NCBI GenBank assembly: GCA_902591645.1
Contig: CACJBM010000071.1
Location: 1 to 8,868 of the forward strand
Length of the DNA: 8,868 nt
Source: an uncultured Verrucomicrobiota bacterium
Lineage (GTDB): Bacteria > Verrucomicrobiota > Verrucomicrobiae > Verrucomicrobiales > DEV007
Reading direction: 5' to 3'
Made by a program: the position numbers and the translations under genes. Below, piece after piece: positions 1-6,355 of the stretch (positions are counted from its first letter, which is position 1; every line of letters starts with the position of its first letter). A model generated the notes under the pieces. It had not been told where the DNA came from, ran no database searches, and saw only the letters and a program-made list of their open reading frames with translations.

Positions 1-2
1 GG

Positions 3-41
3 CGTCGCAAGGTGCCTGATCCATTACCAGAAAAAGACTAA
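3..41 (+). CDS. Possible 3' end of an upstream gene (partial)
   Basis: Reading from base 3, an open frame enters the window and ends at TAA (39-41), giving the tail RRKVPDPLPEKD. The stop lies 6 nt before the dipeptidase ATG, a spacing typical of the tightly packed genes in this window, so this may be the end of the preceding gene of a + strand operon. Twelve codons are too few to identify the protein. The other two frames either stop at base 19 or run on into the dipeptidase gene in the wrong frame, so this is the most likely frame if anything upstream is coded on this strand. Confidence 0.35.
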   Translation, partial: RRKVPDPLPEKD

Positions 42-47
42 CTTTTC

Positions 48-1283
48 ATGTATAGAGTTGCTCAGTCAGTTGTTCTTTTGGCAGGTGCTTATCTTCTCCT
101 GAGTGGAAGGCCATTATTTGGCTTTTTTCTTTTATTCTCTGCATTCGGATACTGGTTCTTTGATCGTTACACTAATCGGGTAGTTAAAGGATCTGAAAGG
201 AAGTCGAGAGAAGAAACTTCAGATTTTCATGGCGAATTGTTTATTGCTGATCTGCACGCTGACGTTTGTCTGTGGAGACGCAATCACATGGAACAAAACA
301 AAAGAGGTCACGTGGACTTGCCTCGGCTCATTGAGGGGAACGTATCTTTACAGTTTGTGACGATTCCAACGAAGCTTGTTTTGACCCGTAGGTTGCCACG
401 TTTTTTTTTAACTGATCTTTTTTTCTGGAGTGCGATGATGAGTTTACAAAGGATTAGAACATGGTTCTTTGTTTCTGCGCGTGCTGAATTGCAGTTGGAA
501 AGAGTCAGCTCTTGGATTAAAAACTCTCGAGGCTCCTTAAAATTAATAAGGAATTCCAATGACCTTCAGAGCCTATCTGAAGATCAAAGTGCCGGTGGTC
601 AGGGCATCGGGATCATGCTCGGTCTGGAAGGAGCTCACGTATTGCGAGGCAGGTTCAATGTGAGTTGGCTCGTGGAGCAGGGGTTCAGGGTAGTTGGAAT
701 TACCCATTTTAATGATACTAGGTTTGGAGATTCGGCTCACGGATGGCGTCGGTCCGGGCTCACATCAGCGGGGCATGACCTTGTGAAGGATCTTGATAAC
801 AATGGGATCATCATTGATTTGGCTCACTGCTCAGAGCAATTGATCAGTGATGTTATCGATATGTATGATGAAGGCGATTTGACTAGGCCTCCTATCGTTT
901 CACATACCGGGATCAAGGGAGTGCATAATCACCGACGTAACATTTCTGATGAACAGGCCATTGCTGTGGCTAGGGCCGGGGGTCTTATAGGAGTGACATT
1001 TTTCAGTCCTGCACTGCCTCGCAATTCAGTCAAAGCCGTTGGGGAAGTCGTGTTGCATTTGATTGGAATCCTGAATAAGGCCGGACTTGAAGGTGTTCGT
1101 CATGTGGCCTTTGGATCTGACTTTGATGGTGCGGTCAGGACAGTGATTGATTCTTCTGGTTGGCACCAGATCACAGAGATGCTACTAGAATTAGGTATTT
1201 CTGAAGAGGATATTCAATTATTGATGGGTGAAAATGTCCGTAGTTTTTTTGCGGAGCATTTGCCTAAGAGTCCGATTACATGA
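48..1283 (+). CDS. Membrane-anchored M19 (renal-type) dipeptidase
   Basis: Zinc-dependent dipeptidase of peptidase family M19, which hydrolyses dipeptides, in some members including D-residue dipeptides. All the family landmarks are visible: HxD metal ligands in ADLHAD (H70, D72), bridging glutamate in GLEGAH (E194), histidines in GITHFND (H220) and IDLAH (H260), the substrate-binding RRN after SHTG (296-298), and the acid in FGSDFDG (about D358). The enzyme therefore looks active. The first 40 residues form two hydrophobic segments (about 6-19 and 22-38) split by SGRP and followed by a basic stretch. This suggests a membrane hairpin with the catalytic domain on the cytoplasmic side; a single anchor and periplasmic domain is the alternative. 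At 411 aa it is longer than the usual 320-370 aa, because of the anchor and a loop at about 100-165. No strong Shine-Dalgarno precedes the ATG. The 3' end overlaps the convergent ebfC by 8 bp. The natural substrate cannot be read from sequence. Confidence 0.9.
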   Translation: MYRVAQSVVLLAGAYLLLSGRPLFGFFLLFSAFGYWFFDRYTNRVVKGSERKSREETSDFHGELFIADLHADVCLWRRNHMEQNKRGHVDLPRLIEGNVSLQFVTIPTKLVLTRRLPRFFLTDLFFWSAMMSLQRIRTWFFVSARAELQLERVSSWIKNSRGSLKLIRNSNDLQSLSEDQSAGGQGIGIMLGLEGAHVLRGRFNVSWLVEQGFRVVGITHFNDTRFGDSAHGWRRSGLTSAGHDLVKDLDNNGIIIDLAHCSEQLISDVIDMYDEGDLTRPPIVSHTGIKGVHNHRRNISDEQAIAVARAGGLIGVTFFSPALPRNSVKAVGEVVLHLIGILNKAGLEGVRHVAFGSDFDGAVRTVIDSSGWHQITEMLLELGISEEDIQLLMGENVRSFFAEHLPKSPIT

Positions 1284-1602
1284 GGCCACCGGGAAGGCCT
1301 CCTCCTCCCATTCCGAGTCCACCAGTAATTTTGGACATTTCCTCTTCCATTACTTTGCGGCCCTGTTCAATGGCCTGAGTGACACCTGATAAGATGAGAT
1401 CTTCCAGAATTTCAGAATCTTCTGGATCAATGATTTGCGGATCAATTTTGATTGATCGGATGTCGCCTGAGCAAGTGGCTGTGACCGTGACTTTGCCTCC
1501 GCCTACAGAAGCTTCTACTTCCTGTTCGGCTAGCTCGGCTTGAACTTTTTGCATTTTGCCCTGCATCTGCTGGGCTTGTTTCATCATTTTAGCGATATTC
1601 AT
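1276..1602 (-). CDS. ebfC: YbaB/EbfC nucleoid-associated protein
   Basis: Small DNA-binding protein of the YbaB/EbfC family, known to form dimers that bind DNA and help organise the nucleoid. At 108 aa it has the family's normal size and layout: an N-terminal amphipathic helix starting MNIAKMMKQAQQMQ, a central sheet with the typical GGGKVTVTATCSGDI run, a second long helix (about 61-92), and a flexible Gly/Met-rich tail ending GGLPGGLM. It lies 45 nt downstream of dnaX on the same strand, the conserved dnaX-ybaB arrangement, and is probably cotranscribed with it. recR, which commonly follows, is absent: the next gene is convergent. The stop lies inside the last codons of the dipeptidase gene (8 bp overlap). 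No Shine-Dalgarno is evident before the ATG. Confidence 0.95.
   Translation of the reverse strand: MNIAKMMKQAQQMQGKMQKVQAELAEQEVEASVGGGKVTVTATCSGDIRSIKIDPQIIDPEDSEILEDLILSGVTQAIEQGRKVMEEEMSKITGGLGMGGGGLPGGLM
1282..1301. repeat. GC-rich inverted repeat at the dipeptidase/ebfC convergent junction
   Basis: GAGGCC (1282-1287) and GGCCTC (1296-1301) form a perfect 6-bp stem with an 8-nt loop, beginning at the stop codon of the dipeptidase gene. No T-tract follows on either strand, so it is not a standard intrinsic terminator. On the other strand it encodes the Gly/Pro tail of EbfC, which may explain it as mere codon composition. It could still slow polymerase or protect the 3' end of the dipeptidase mRNA. 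Confidence 0.3.
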
Positions 1603-1647
1603 TGATTTGCTTTTAGTTGGTATATTTTTCTCAATTCGTTAATAAGA

Positions 1648-3351
1648 CTAGTCTTCTTTAATGACGGCTTCAAAGACTTCAAGAGCTTCTTTGATGAGCG
1701 GGTCATCGTGAATATTTTCCTCTTCTTGAGTTTCTTCATTGGCATCTTCCGGTTCTTTGGAACTTGCAGATTCTTGGTGATCTTCTAGAGGTTCCTCGAA
1801 CTCGGCAATGTGTGGTGGAGAGTCTGGAGGATTTACTCCTTCTTTGAGGATGGCCTGAAATTTTCTGATACCAAGCATTGCTCCGAGGCACTTCTCGATG
1901 ACGGGTCTAATGCGGTCACTGGTAATCATTGCATGGGCAATGCTTTCATCAGGGGACATCGCAACGGTGAATTTCTTACCATCATCTTTTTCGAATATTC
2001 CCTTTGCGGCTGAATCAGCTGCTAAGGGTTTTACTTTGCTGATATGCTCAATGACTGCTGCCCATATATCATTTCCGGATAGGGAAGAGCCATCAGGAGT
2101 AGGTTCAGGAGTAGGCTCGGGAGTAGGCTCGGGAGTAGGCTCGGGAGTAGGCTCGGGAGTAGGTTTGGTATCTTTATTTGCTGTTGGAATAGTCTTTTCC
2201 GCCGGCATTTCGGAGATGGCACCGTCAATGGCATTAATGACATCGCTTAGCCTAGTTTCTTCTATGATCTGGATTCCTTTGATAATGGCTACCTCCAAAT
2301 GGAGTCGCTTATTGGGTGCCCATTTCATGCGGCCTTCTACTGTTGCTAAATGATCAATCAGTGCGAGTAACCTGTCCGTATCAATTTGTTTGGACTGATT
2401 TTCTACTCTCTTAAGTATTTCTGTTGCCAGTTCTTTTGAGGCTCCAGAAGGATCGACCTGATAAACGAGAACTGAACGGAAGTGGCCGATCAGGTCTGTG
2501 AGGAGTTTGCTTAGATCTTTTCCTGATTCGGATTGTTCATAGATAGTCTCAAGGGCTTTGACAGTTTCCTTGTTCAAAATTGCTGAGCCTAGGCTTGCGA
2601 TGATTTCAATTCCGGTAAATCCAAAGACTTCCAACACATCGGACTCATGGATCGACTCGCCACAGAAGGCAACGAGTTGGTCGAGCATTGATTGAGCATC
2701 TCTCATTCCTCCTTCTGCTCCTTTTGCTATTGCTGTGCCCGCGATCGGATCTAATTCGATGCCTTCTTGTTTGGCGATGTGATTGAGTTGTTCTGCGATG
2801 ATTCTGGTTGGGATTCTTCTTAAATCAAATCTCTGGCAACGAGAAATTATTGTTGGTAATATTTTTGTTGCTTCTGTCGTTGCAAAAATAAATTTCACAT
2901 GCTCGGGAGGTTCCTCTAGTGTCTTCAGTAACGCATTGAAGGCAGCGTTAGATAACATGTGAACCTCATCAATGTAGTAGATTTTATATTTCCCGTGAGT
3001 CGGAGCAAATTTTACATTGTCGCGAAGTTCTCTGACTTGCTCGACTCCGTTATTACTTGCCCCATCAATTTCTAACACGTCAAGGCACCGCCCCTCTGCA
3101 ATTTCCTGGCAAATACTTTCATTAGGATCAAAATCTATTTTTGGACCGCCTTCACAGTTGAGTGCCTTGGCAAGGATTCTTGCGGTTGATGTTTTCCCTG
3201 TTCCCCTCGGCCCAACAAAGAGATACGCATGGGCTAACCTGTTTTGTTCAATAGCATTTGAAAGGGTCTGGACAACATGATCCTGTCCAAGGATGTCCTT
3301 GAATGTAAGGGGTCGATATTTACGTGCGAAGACCTGATAACTAGAGCTCAC
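1648..3351 (-). CDS. dnaX: DNA polymerase III subunit gamma/tau (clamp loader ATPase)
   Basis: AAA+ motor subunit of the replicative clamp loader, which loads the sliding clamp on primed DNA. Visible in order: conserved N-terminus with ARKYRPLTF; Walker A GPRGTGKT (47-54); Walker B YYIDEVHML with D128-E129; sensor-1 region FATTE (156-160); SRC arginine-finger motif (170-172); the collar domain (about 245-365); a Pro/Thr/Glu repeat linker (396-419); and a C-terminal domain with a very acidic tail. The zinc module is unusual: C66 and C81 are present, but the two middle cysteines of the normal set appear replaced by D75 and E78. The start is GTG at 3351, chosen because the conserved N-terminus begins within a few residues of it. 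Length (567 aa) is in the usual range for a full tau-like product. It heads a unit with ebfC and is divergent from lpxI. No slippery heptamer in the proper frame was seen for making a short gamma form. Confidence 0.97.
   Translation of the reverse strand: MSSSYQVFARKYRPLTFKDILGQDHVVQTLSNAIEQNRLAHAYLFVGPRGTGKTSTARILAKALNCEGGPKIDFDPNESICQEIAEGRCLDVLEIDGASNNGVEQVRELRDNVKFAPTHGKYKIYYIDEVHMLSNAAFNALLKTLEEPPEHVKFIFATTEATKILPTIISRCQRFDLRRIPTRIIAEQLNHIAKQEGIELDPIAGTAIAKGAEGGMRDAQSMLDQLVAFCGESIHESDVLEVFGFTGIEIIASLGSAILNKETVKALETIYEQSESGKDLSKLLTDLIGHFRSVLVYQVDPSGASKELATEILKRVENQSKQIDTDRLLALIDHLATVEGRMKWAPNKRLHLEVAIIKGIQIIEETRLSDVINAIDGAISEMPAEKTIPTANKDTKPTPEPTPEPTPEPTPEPTPEPTPDGSSLSGNDIWAAVIEHISKVKPLAADSAAKGIFEKDDGKKFTVAMSPDESIAHAMITSDRIRPVIEKCLGAMLGIRKFQAILKEGVNPPDSPPHIAEFEEPLEDHQESASSKEPEDANEETQEEENIHDDPLIKEALEVFEAVIKED
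2095..2166 (-). repeat. Six 12-bp tandem repeats encoding (E/K)PTP in dnaX
   Basis: Six consecutive 12-bp units, consensus GGGAGTAGGCTC on the + strand. The three central units (2119-2154) are identical; the outer ones differ at one or two positions. On the coding strand they give KPTP followed by five EPTP units, residues 396-419 of DnaX, an extended linker between the collar and the C-terminal domain. A 12-bp unit keeps the reading frame, so copy number can change by slippage without breaking the gene. The same repeat leaves other frames open here, producing spurious ORFs on both strands. Confidence 0.95.
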
Positions 3352-3358
3352 GGACCCT

Positions 3359-3386
3359 ATTTTAGTAAGGGTTTGCGGTTTGTGAA
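3359..3386 (-). promoter_or_regulatory. Candidate sigma70-type promoter for dnaX-ebfC
   Basis: On the minus strand TTCACA (3386-3381) and TAAAAT (3364-3359) each match the -35/-10 consensus at 5 of 6 positions, with a 16-nt spacer. Only 7 nt separate the -10 box from the dnaX GTG at 3351, so a start site at the usual distance would fall on or just before the start codon. That would make the mRNA leaderless or nearly so. The match is good, but AT-rich gaps give such matches by chance. Confidence 0.35.
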
Positions 3387-3396
3387 TCTTTTTTCA

Positions 3397-3413
3397 ATTG
3401 GACATTTTCCAAT
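3397..3413. repeat. Perfect inverted repeat in the dnaX-lpxI divergent gap
   Basis: ATTGGA (3397-3402), 5 nt, TCCAAT (3408-3413): a perfect 6-bp inverted repeat centred about 30 bp before the lpxI ATG and just upstream of the candidate dnaX -35 box. It has the form of a small operator, or of a hairpin in an lpxI leader. No T-run or other terminator feature directly follows. No regulator can be named. Confidence 0.4.
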
Positions 3414-3434
3414 CATCGCGCTTTTTGATCAGTA

Positions 3435-4250
3435 ATGAGTGAAAATGAAGCCATTGGAATGATTGCCGGTAATGGTATTTATCCTGGAATATTTGCCCAT
3501 GGGGCACGTTCTGCAGGTGTAAAACGCCTAGTTTCGGCTGCATTCGAAGGGGAAACGGATCCCGTAATCGAAGAAATATCTGATACAGTTTCTTGGATGA
3601 GGGTCGGTCAGTTAGGTAAATTAATAAAATTCTTTGAGGGCGAAAAAATTACTAGGGCAGTGATGGTTGGGCAGATTGAGCCAAAAAATTTATTCGATTT
3701 AAGGCCTGACATGAGAACACTGATGCTGCTCGGCAAGCTCAAGGAACGCAATGCGGAATCAATTTTTAATGGCATAGGTGAAGAGCTTTCCAAGCATGGC
3801 ATAGAATTAATTCCTGCAACTACCTACCTAGATGATTTGTTACCTGGTCCGGGACATGTGTGCGGACCAAAGCCCGGGAAACGTTTGCCGGATGAAGCAG
3901 CGTTCGGTTATAAGATAGCAAAAGAAATTAGCCGTTTGGACATCGGACAAACGGTAGTCGTAAGTAAAGGGACCGTACTTGCCGTCGAAGGTTTCGAGGG
4001 AACGAACGCTGCGATTAAGAGGGGAGGAGATCTTGGGAGGGATGGAGCCGTAGTGGTTAAGGTCTCTAAGCCTGGCCAGGATCTTAGGTTTGATGTTCCT
4101 TGTATTGGTCCTGAAACTATTGAAATTGCTGCTTCAGTTAATATTTCTGCGATTGTGGTCGAAGCAGGGAAGACTCTTATGCTCGGGAAAGATCAAATAG
4201 AAGAACTGGCCAGAGACAAAGGAGTTACTGTCTTTGCTTATGAAGAATAG
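3435..4250 (+). CDS. lpxI: UDP-2,3-diacylglucosamine pyrophosphatase LpxI
   Basis: Cytoplasmic lipid A enzyme that hydrolyses UDP-2,3-diacylglucosamine to lipid X and UMP; it replaces LpxH in many non-gammaproteobacteria. At 271 aa it has the family's size and landmarks: N-terminal GMIAGNGIYPG (8-18), the central KGTVLAVEGFEGTNAAI block (178-194), KPGQDLRFDVPCIGPETI (212-229) with the probable catalytic aspartate D220 (equivalent to D225 of the Caulobacter enzyme by motif), and EAGKTLML (243-250). N191 sits where I would usually expect Asp in EGTDA; its effect is unknown. It is the first gene of a four-gene + strand block, with lpxB two genes downstream performing the next step on its product. 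The ATG at 3435 is supported by the conserved N-terminus; no Shine-Dalgarno is visible upstream. Confidence 0.93.
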   Translation: MSENEAIGMIAGNGIYPGIFAHGARSAGVKRLVSAAFEGETDPVIEEISDTVSWMRVGQLGKLIKFFEGEKITRAVMVGQIEPKNLFDLRPDMRTLMLLGKLKERNAESIFNGIGEELSKHGIELIPATTYLDDLLPGPGHVCGPKPGKRLPDEAAFGYKIAKEISRLDIGQTVVVSKGTVLAVEGFEGTNAAIKRGGDLGRDGAVVVKVSKPGQDLRFDVPCIGPETIEIAASVNISAIVVEAGKTLMLGKDQIEELARDKGVTVFAYEE

Positions 4251-4268
4251 AGAATATACAAAATTATA

Positions 4269-5198
4269 ATGAGCAATAAAATTAAAGCGGGCGTCATTGG
4301 GGTGGGAGCGATAGGTAAAAATCATGCACGCATATATTCAGAAATTGATTCTGCTGATCTTGTCGCTGTCTTTGACTCCGACACTGATGCTGCGAAAGAA
4401 ATTGTGAATCTTTACGGAGGAGTGCTGGCCGGTTCAATTGAAGAGTTTTCGAGTCTTGTCGAAGTTGTTTCAGTTGCAACACCCACTAATACGCACAGAT
4501 CCATTGGTGAATCTTTATTGGAAAAGGGGAAGCATCTTCTGATAGAGAAGCCGATAGCTGACAGTGCACCGGATGCCCAAGCACTAGTTAATTTGGCTAC
4601 AGAAATGAATTGCGTGCTACAAGTTGGACACATTGAACGATTCAATCCTGTGCTCGGAGAAATTGAAGAGCGGCTTAAGGATCCGCGTTTTATCGAGGTG
4701 CATCGACTCTCTCCGTTCCCGAACCGTTCCATGGACATTGGGGTAGTTTTGGATCTTATGATTCATGATTTGGAGATTGTTCTGCATCTGGTGAAGTCTA
4801 AGATCCAAAGTATTGATGCTGTCGGAGTGCCTGTTCTGACCGGACGCGAGGATATTGCAAATGCCCGTATACGGTTTGAGTCTGGTTGTGTTGCAAATAT
4901 TACCGCTAGTAGGATTTCTCCCGAAAAGATGCGTAAGTTACGAGTTTTTGAAGGTGAGAGTTACCTCTCGCTTGATTATCAGGCACAGGAAGGTCAGTTC
5001 TATTGGAAGGATGGTATGGAAATTAAAATGGAGCCTGTCGAAGTAGAGAAGGATGAACCTCTTAAGCGTGAGCTTGAGTCCTTTGTTGAGTGCGCTTCGA
5101 TGGGGCGACAGCCTGCCGTTTCAGGGCACGAAGCGACAGCGGCACTAGAGCTTGCAATCGAAATAACTAACCTCATTGATTCTGGTAATAAGGGTTAG
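4269..5198 (+). CDS. Gfo/Idh/MocA family oxidoreductase in lipid A cluster
   Basis: NAD(P)-dependent sugar or sugar-nucleotide dehydrogenase. The N-terminal Rossmann domain has GVIGVGAIGKNHARIY (GxGxxG at G11, G13, G16), then ATPTNTH (70-76) and the family's EKP motif (93-95). The C-terminal substrate domain carries GHIERFNP (120-127) and MIHDLEI (164-170), with H166 in the position usual for the catalytic histidine. Length (309 aa) is normal. Position between lpxI and lpxB, with gaps of 18 and 4 nt, implies a role in lipid A or UDP-sugar metabolism. The characterised relative GnnA oxidises UDP-GlcNAc at C3 so that GnnB can make a 3-amino sugar, and its gene lies between lpxA and lpxB in Acidithiobacillus ferrooxidans. 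No GnnB-like aminotransferase is in this window, so GnnA function is only a hypothesis. Family call is firm; substrate is not. Confidence 0.9.
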   Translation: MSNKIKAGVIGVGAIGKNHARIYSEIDSADLVAVFDSDTDAAKEIVNLYGGVLAGSIEEFSSLVEVVSVATPTNTHRSIGESLLEKGKHLLIEKPIADSAPDAQALVNLATEMNCVLQVGHIERFNPVLGEIEERLKDPRFIEVHRLSPFPNRSMDIGVVLDLMIHDLEIVLHLVKSKIQSIDAVGVPVLTGREDIANARIRFESGCVANITASRISPEKMRKLRVFEGESYLSLDYQAQEGQFYWKDGMEIKMEPVEVEKDEPLKRELESFVECASMGRQPAVSGHEATAALELAIEITNLIDSGNKG

Positions 5199-5202
5199 CC
5201 CT
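5190..5202 (+). promoter_or_regulatory. lpxB ribosome binding site within a small hairpin spanning the upstream stop codon
   Basis: AAGGG (5190-5194) lies 8 nt before the lpxB ATG at 5203 and is the clearest Shine-Dalgarno-like site in the window. It settles the ATG over an in-frame TTG at 5176. AGGG (5191-5194) and CCCT (5199-5202) are perfectly complementary around a 4-nt loop TTAG that holds the stop codon (5196-5198) of the preceding gene. The fold would cover the lpxB ribosome binding site, and a ribosome finishing the upstream gene would open it, which suggests translational coupling. The stem is only 4 bp, so this is tentative. Confidence 0.45.
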
Positions 5203-6339
5203 ATGTCTCGTAAGATTTACATTGTGGCTGGTGAGGTGAGTGGGGACAATCATGGTTCTGGCCTCATGAGGGCTATAAGATCACATGATCAGAGTGTTAA
5301 ATTTTCAGGGATCGGTGGGCCTTGTATGGGGGAAGTGTCTAAATCTGTGCGAAACTGGACAGATGATTCAGCAGTCGTTGGTTTCTGGGAAGTCATAAAA
5401 AAGTATAGATTCTTTAAGGAGGTCTTTGACCAAGTTCTTGATGAAATTGAAAGCGTTGCTCCCGACACCGTTGTCCTAGTCGATTATCCCGGCTTTAACG
5501 TGAGGTTAGCTGAGGCGATCAGGAAGAGAGGAATTGAGACGAAGATAGTTTATTATATTAGTCCACAGGTGTGGGCCTGGAAGCGAGGGCGTGTGACCAA
5601 AATGGCCAAAGTAATAGATTTGATGCTTTGTCTTTTCCCTTTTGAGGTCTCTTTCTATGAGCGTTCTGGACTCGAGGCTCAGTTCGTTGGCCATCCTTTG
5701 TCCGAGACTCTGGGAAAATTTAGAGGCAAAGCTAAAAGAGACAATGAGCTCATCGCTCTTTTACCGGGTAGCCGTAACCGGGAAGTGGAAAAGATTTTTC
5801 CTCTCCTCCTTGGGGCTGCTAATGAAATAAGGAAAATAAGGCCTGAAATGCGTTTTGCTGCATCGGCGGCTAATCTTGTTTGTGAGGAAAAGATGAAAAG
5901 CATGGTTCAGAATGCCGGATTGTCCTGCAAGGTGAGTGTTGGGAAATCTCATGAATTGATGTCTGTCGCTTCTTGCGGTGCAGTGGCTTCAGGAACGGCT
6001 ACTCTCGAAGCGGCATTCTTAGGACTCCCGTACTGCTTGGTCTATAAAGTTTCCGGTTTTACTTATTACTTAGCCAAGGGCCTAATTGCGGTTAATTTTC
6101 TTGGAATGGCGAACATACTCGCGGGCCGAGAACTGGTCCGAGAACTTATTCAGTATGATGCTAGCCCTGAAAAAATTGCTTCAGAAATTCTGCGACTCAT
6201 CGAGTCCAAAGAAAAGAGGGATTTGCTTTCAAAGGAATTGGAGTCAATTACCGAACCGTTAGCTGAGCCCGGATCTTATGAGCGTGCTGCGATTGCCACG
6301 CTAGGAGTCATTAAGGATGACGTGAGCGGCAGGGTCTAA
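5203..6339 (+). CDS. lpxB: Lipid-A-disaccharide synthase LpxB
   Basis: GT19 glycosyltransferase at the inner face of the inner membrane. It joins UDP-2,3-diacylglucosamine and lipid X into the beta-1,6-linked lipid A disaccharide, releasing UDP. Family signatures are clear: IYIVAGEVSGDNHG (5-18), LVDYPGFNVRLA (92-103), YYISPQVWAWKRGR (117-130), FVGHPL (161-166), LLPGSRNREV (186-195), then ASGTATLEAAF and a Gly-to-Asn block ending NFLGMANILAGRELV in the nucleotide-binding C-terminal half. The 378-aa length matches the family. The start is ATG 5203, not the TTG 27 nt upstream: it begins right at the conserved N-terminus, has AAGGG at good spacing, and avoids overlap with the preceding gene. It follows that stop by 4 nt, consistent with translational coupling, and works on the product of LpxI encoded upstream in the same block. 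Confidence 0.96.
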   Translation: MSRKIYIVAGEVSGDNHGSGLMRAIRSHDQSVKFSGIGGPCMGEVSKSVRNWTDDSAVVGFWEVIKKYRFFKEVFDQVLDEIESVAPDTVVLVDYPGFNVRLAEAIRKRGIETKIVYYISPQVWAWKRGRVTKMAKVIDLMLCLFPFEVSFYERSGLEAQFVGHPLSETLGKFRGKAKRDNELIALLPGSRNREVEKIFPLLLGAANEIRKIRPEMRFAASAANLVCEEKMKSMVQNAGLSCKVSVGKSHELMSVASCGAVASGTATLEAAFLGLPYCLVYKVSGFTYYLAKGLIAVNFLGMANILAGRELVRELIQYDASPEKIASEILRLIESKEKRDLLSKELESITEPLAEPGSYERAAIATLGVIKDDVSGRV

Positions 6340-6355
6340 TTCTTATTTGCCTAGT

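Noticed and set aside
2031..2243. 70-aa Leu/Pro/Ser-rich minus-strand ORF in another frame of dnaX
   Set aside because: Product of the same tandem repeat read in a shifted frame; no independent coding evidence.
1898..2353. 151-aa ORF on the + strand opposite dnaX
   Set aside because: It is kept open by the 12-bp repeat, reads as GVGS repeats, and lies wholly within a strongly conserved gene.
1648..2400. Programmed frameshift in dnaX giving a short gamma product
   Set aside because: The best A-rich candidate, in the codons for FEKDDGKK, has only five consecutive A residues and is not in the X XXY YYZ register; no A6G-type slippery site was seen.
3398..3426. sigma70 promoter for lpxI starting at TTGGAC
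   Set aside because: The -35-like hexamer is acceptable, but no credible -10 box follows at 15-19 nt.
3352..3434. SRP RNA or another small RNA gene upstream of dnaX
   Set aside because: The SRP RNA gene lies near dnaX in some bacteria, but this 83-bp gap shows no long complementary arms or GGAA-loop structure.
5176..5202. TTG start adding nine residues to LpxB
   Set aside because: It would overlap the preceding gene, and the conserved N-terminus and AAGGG site both point to ATG 5203.
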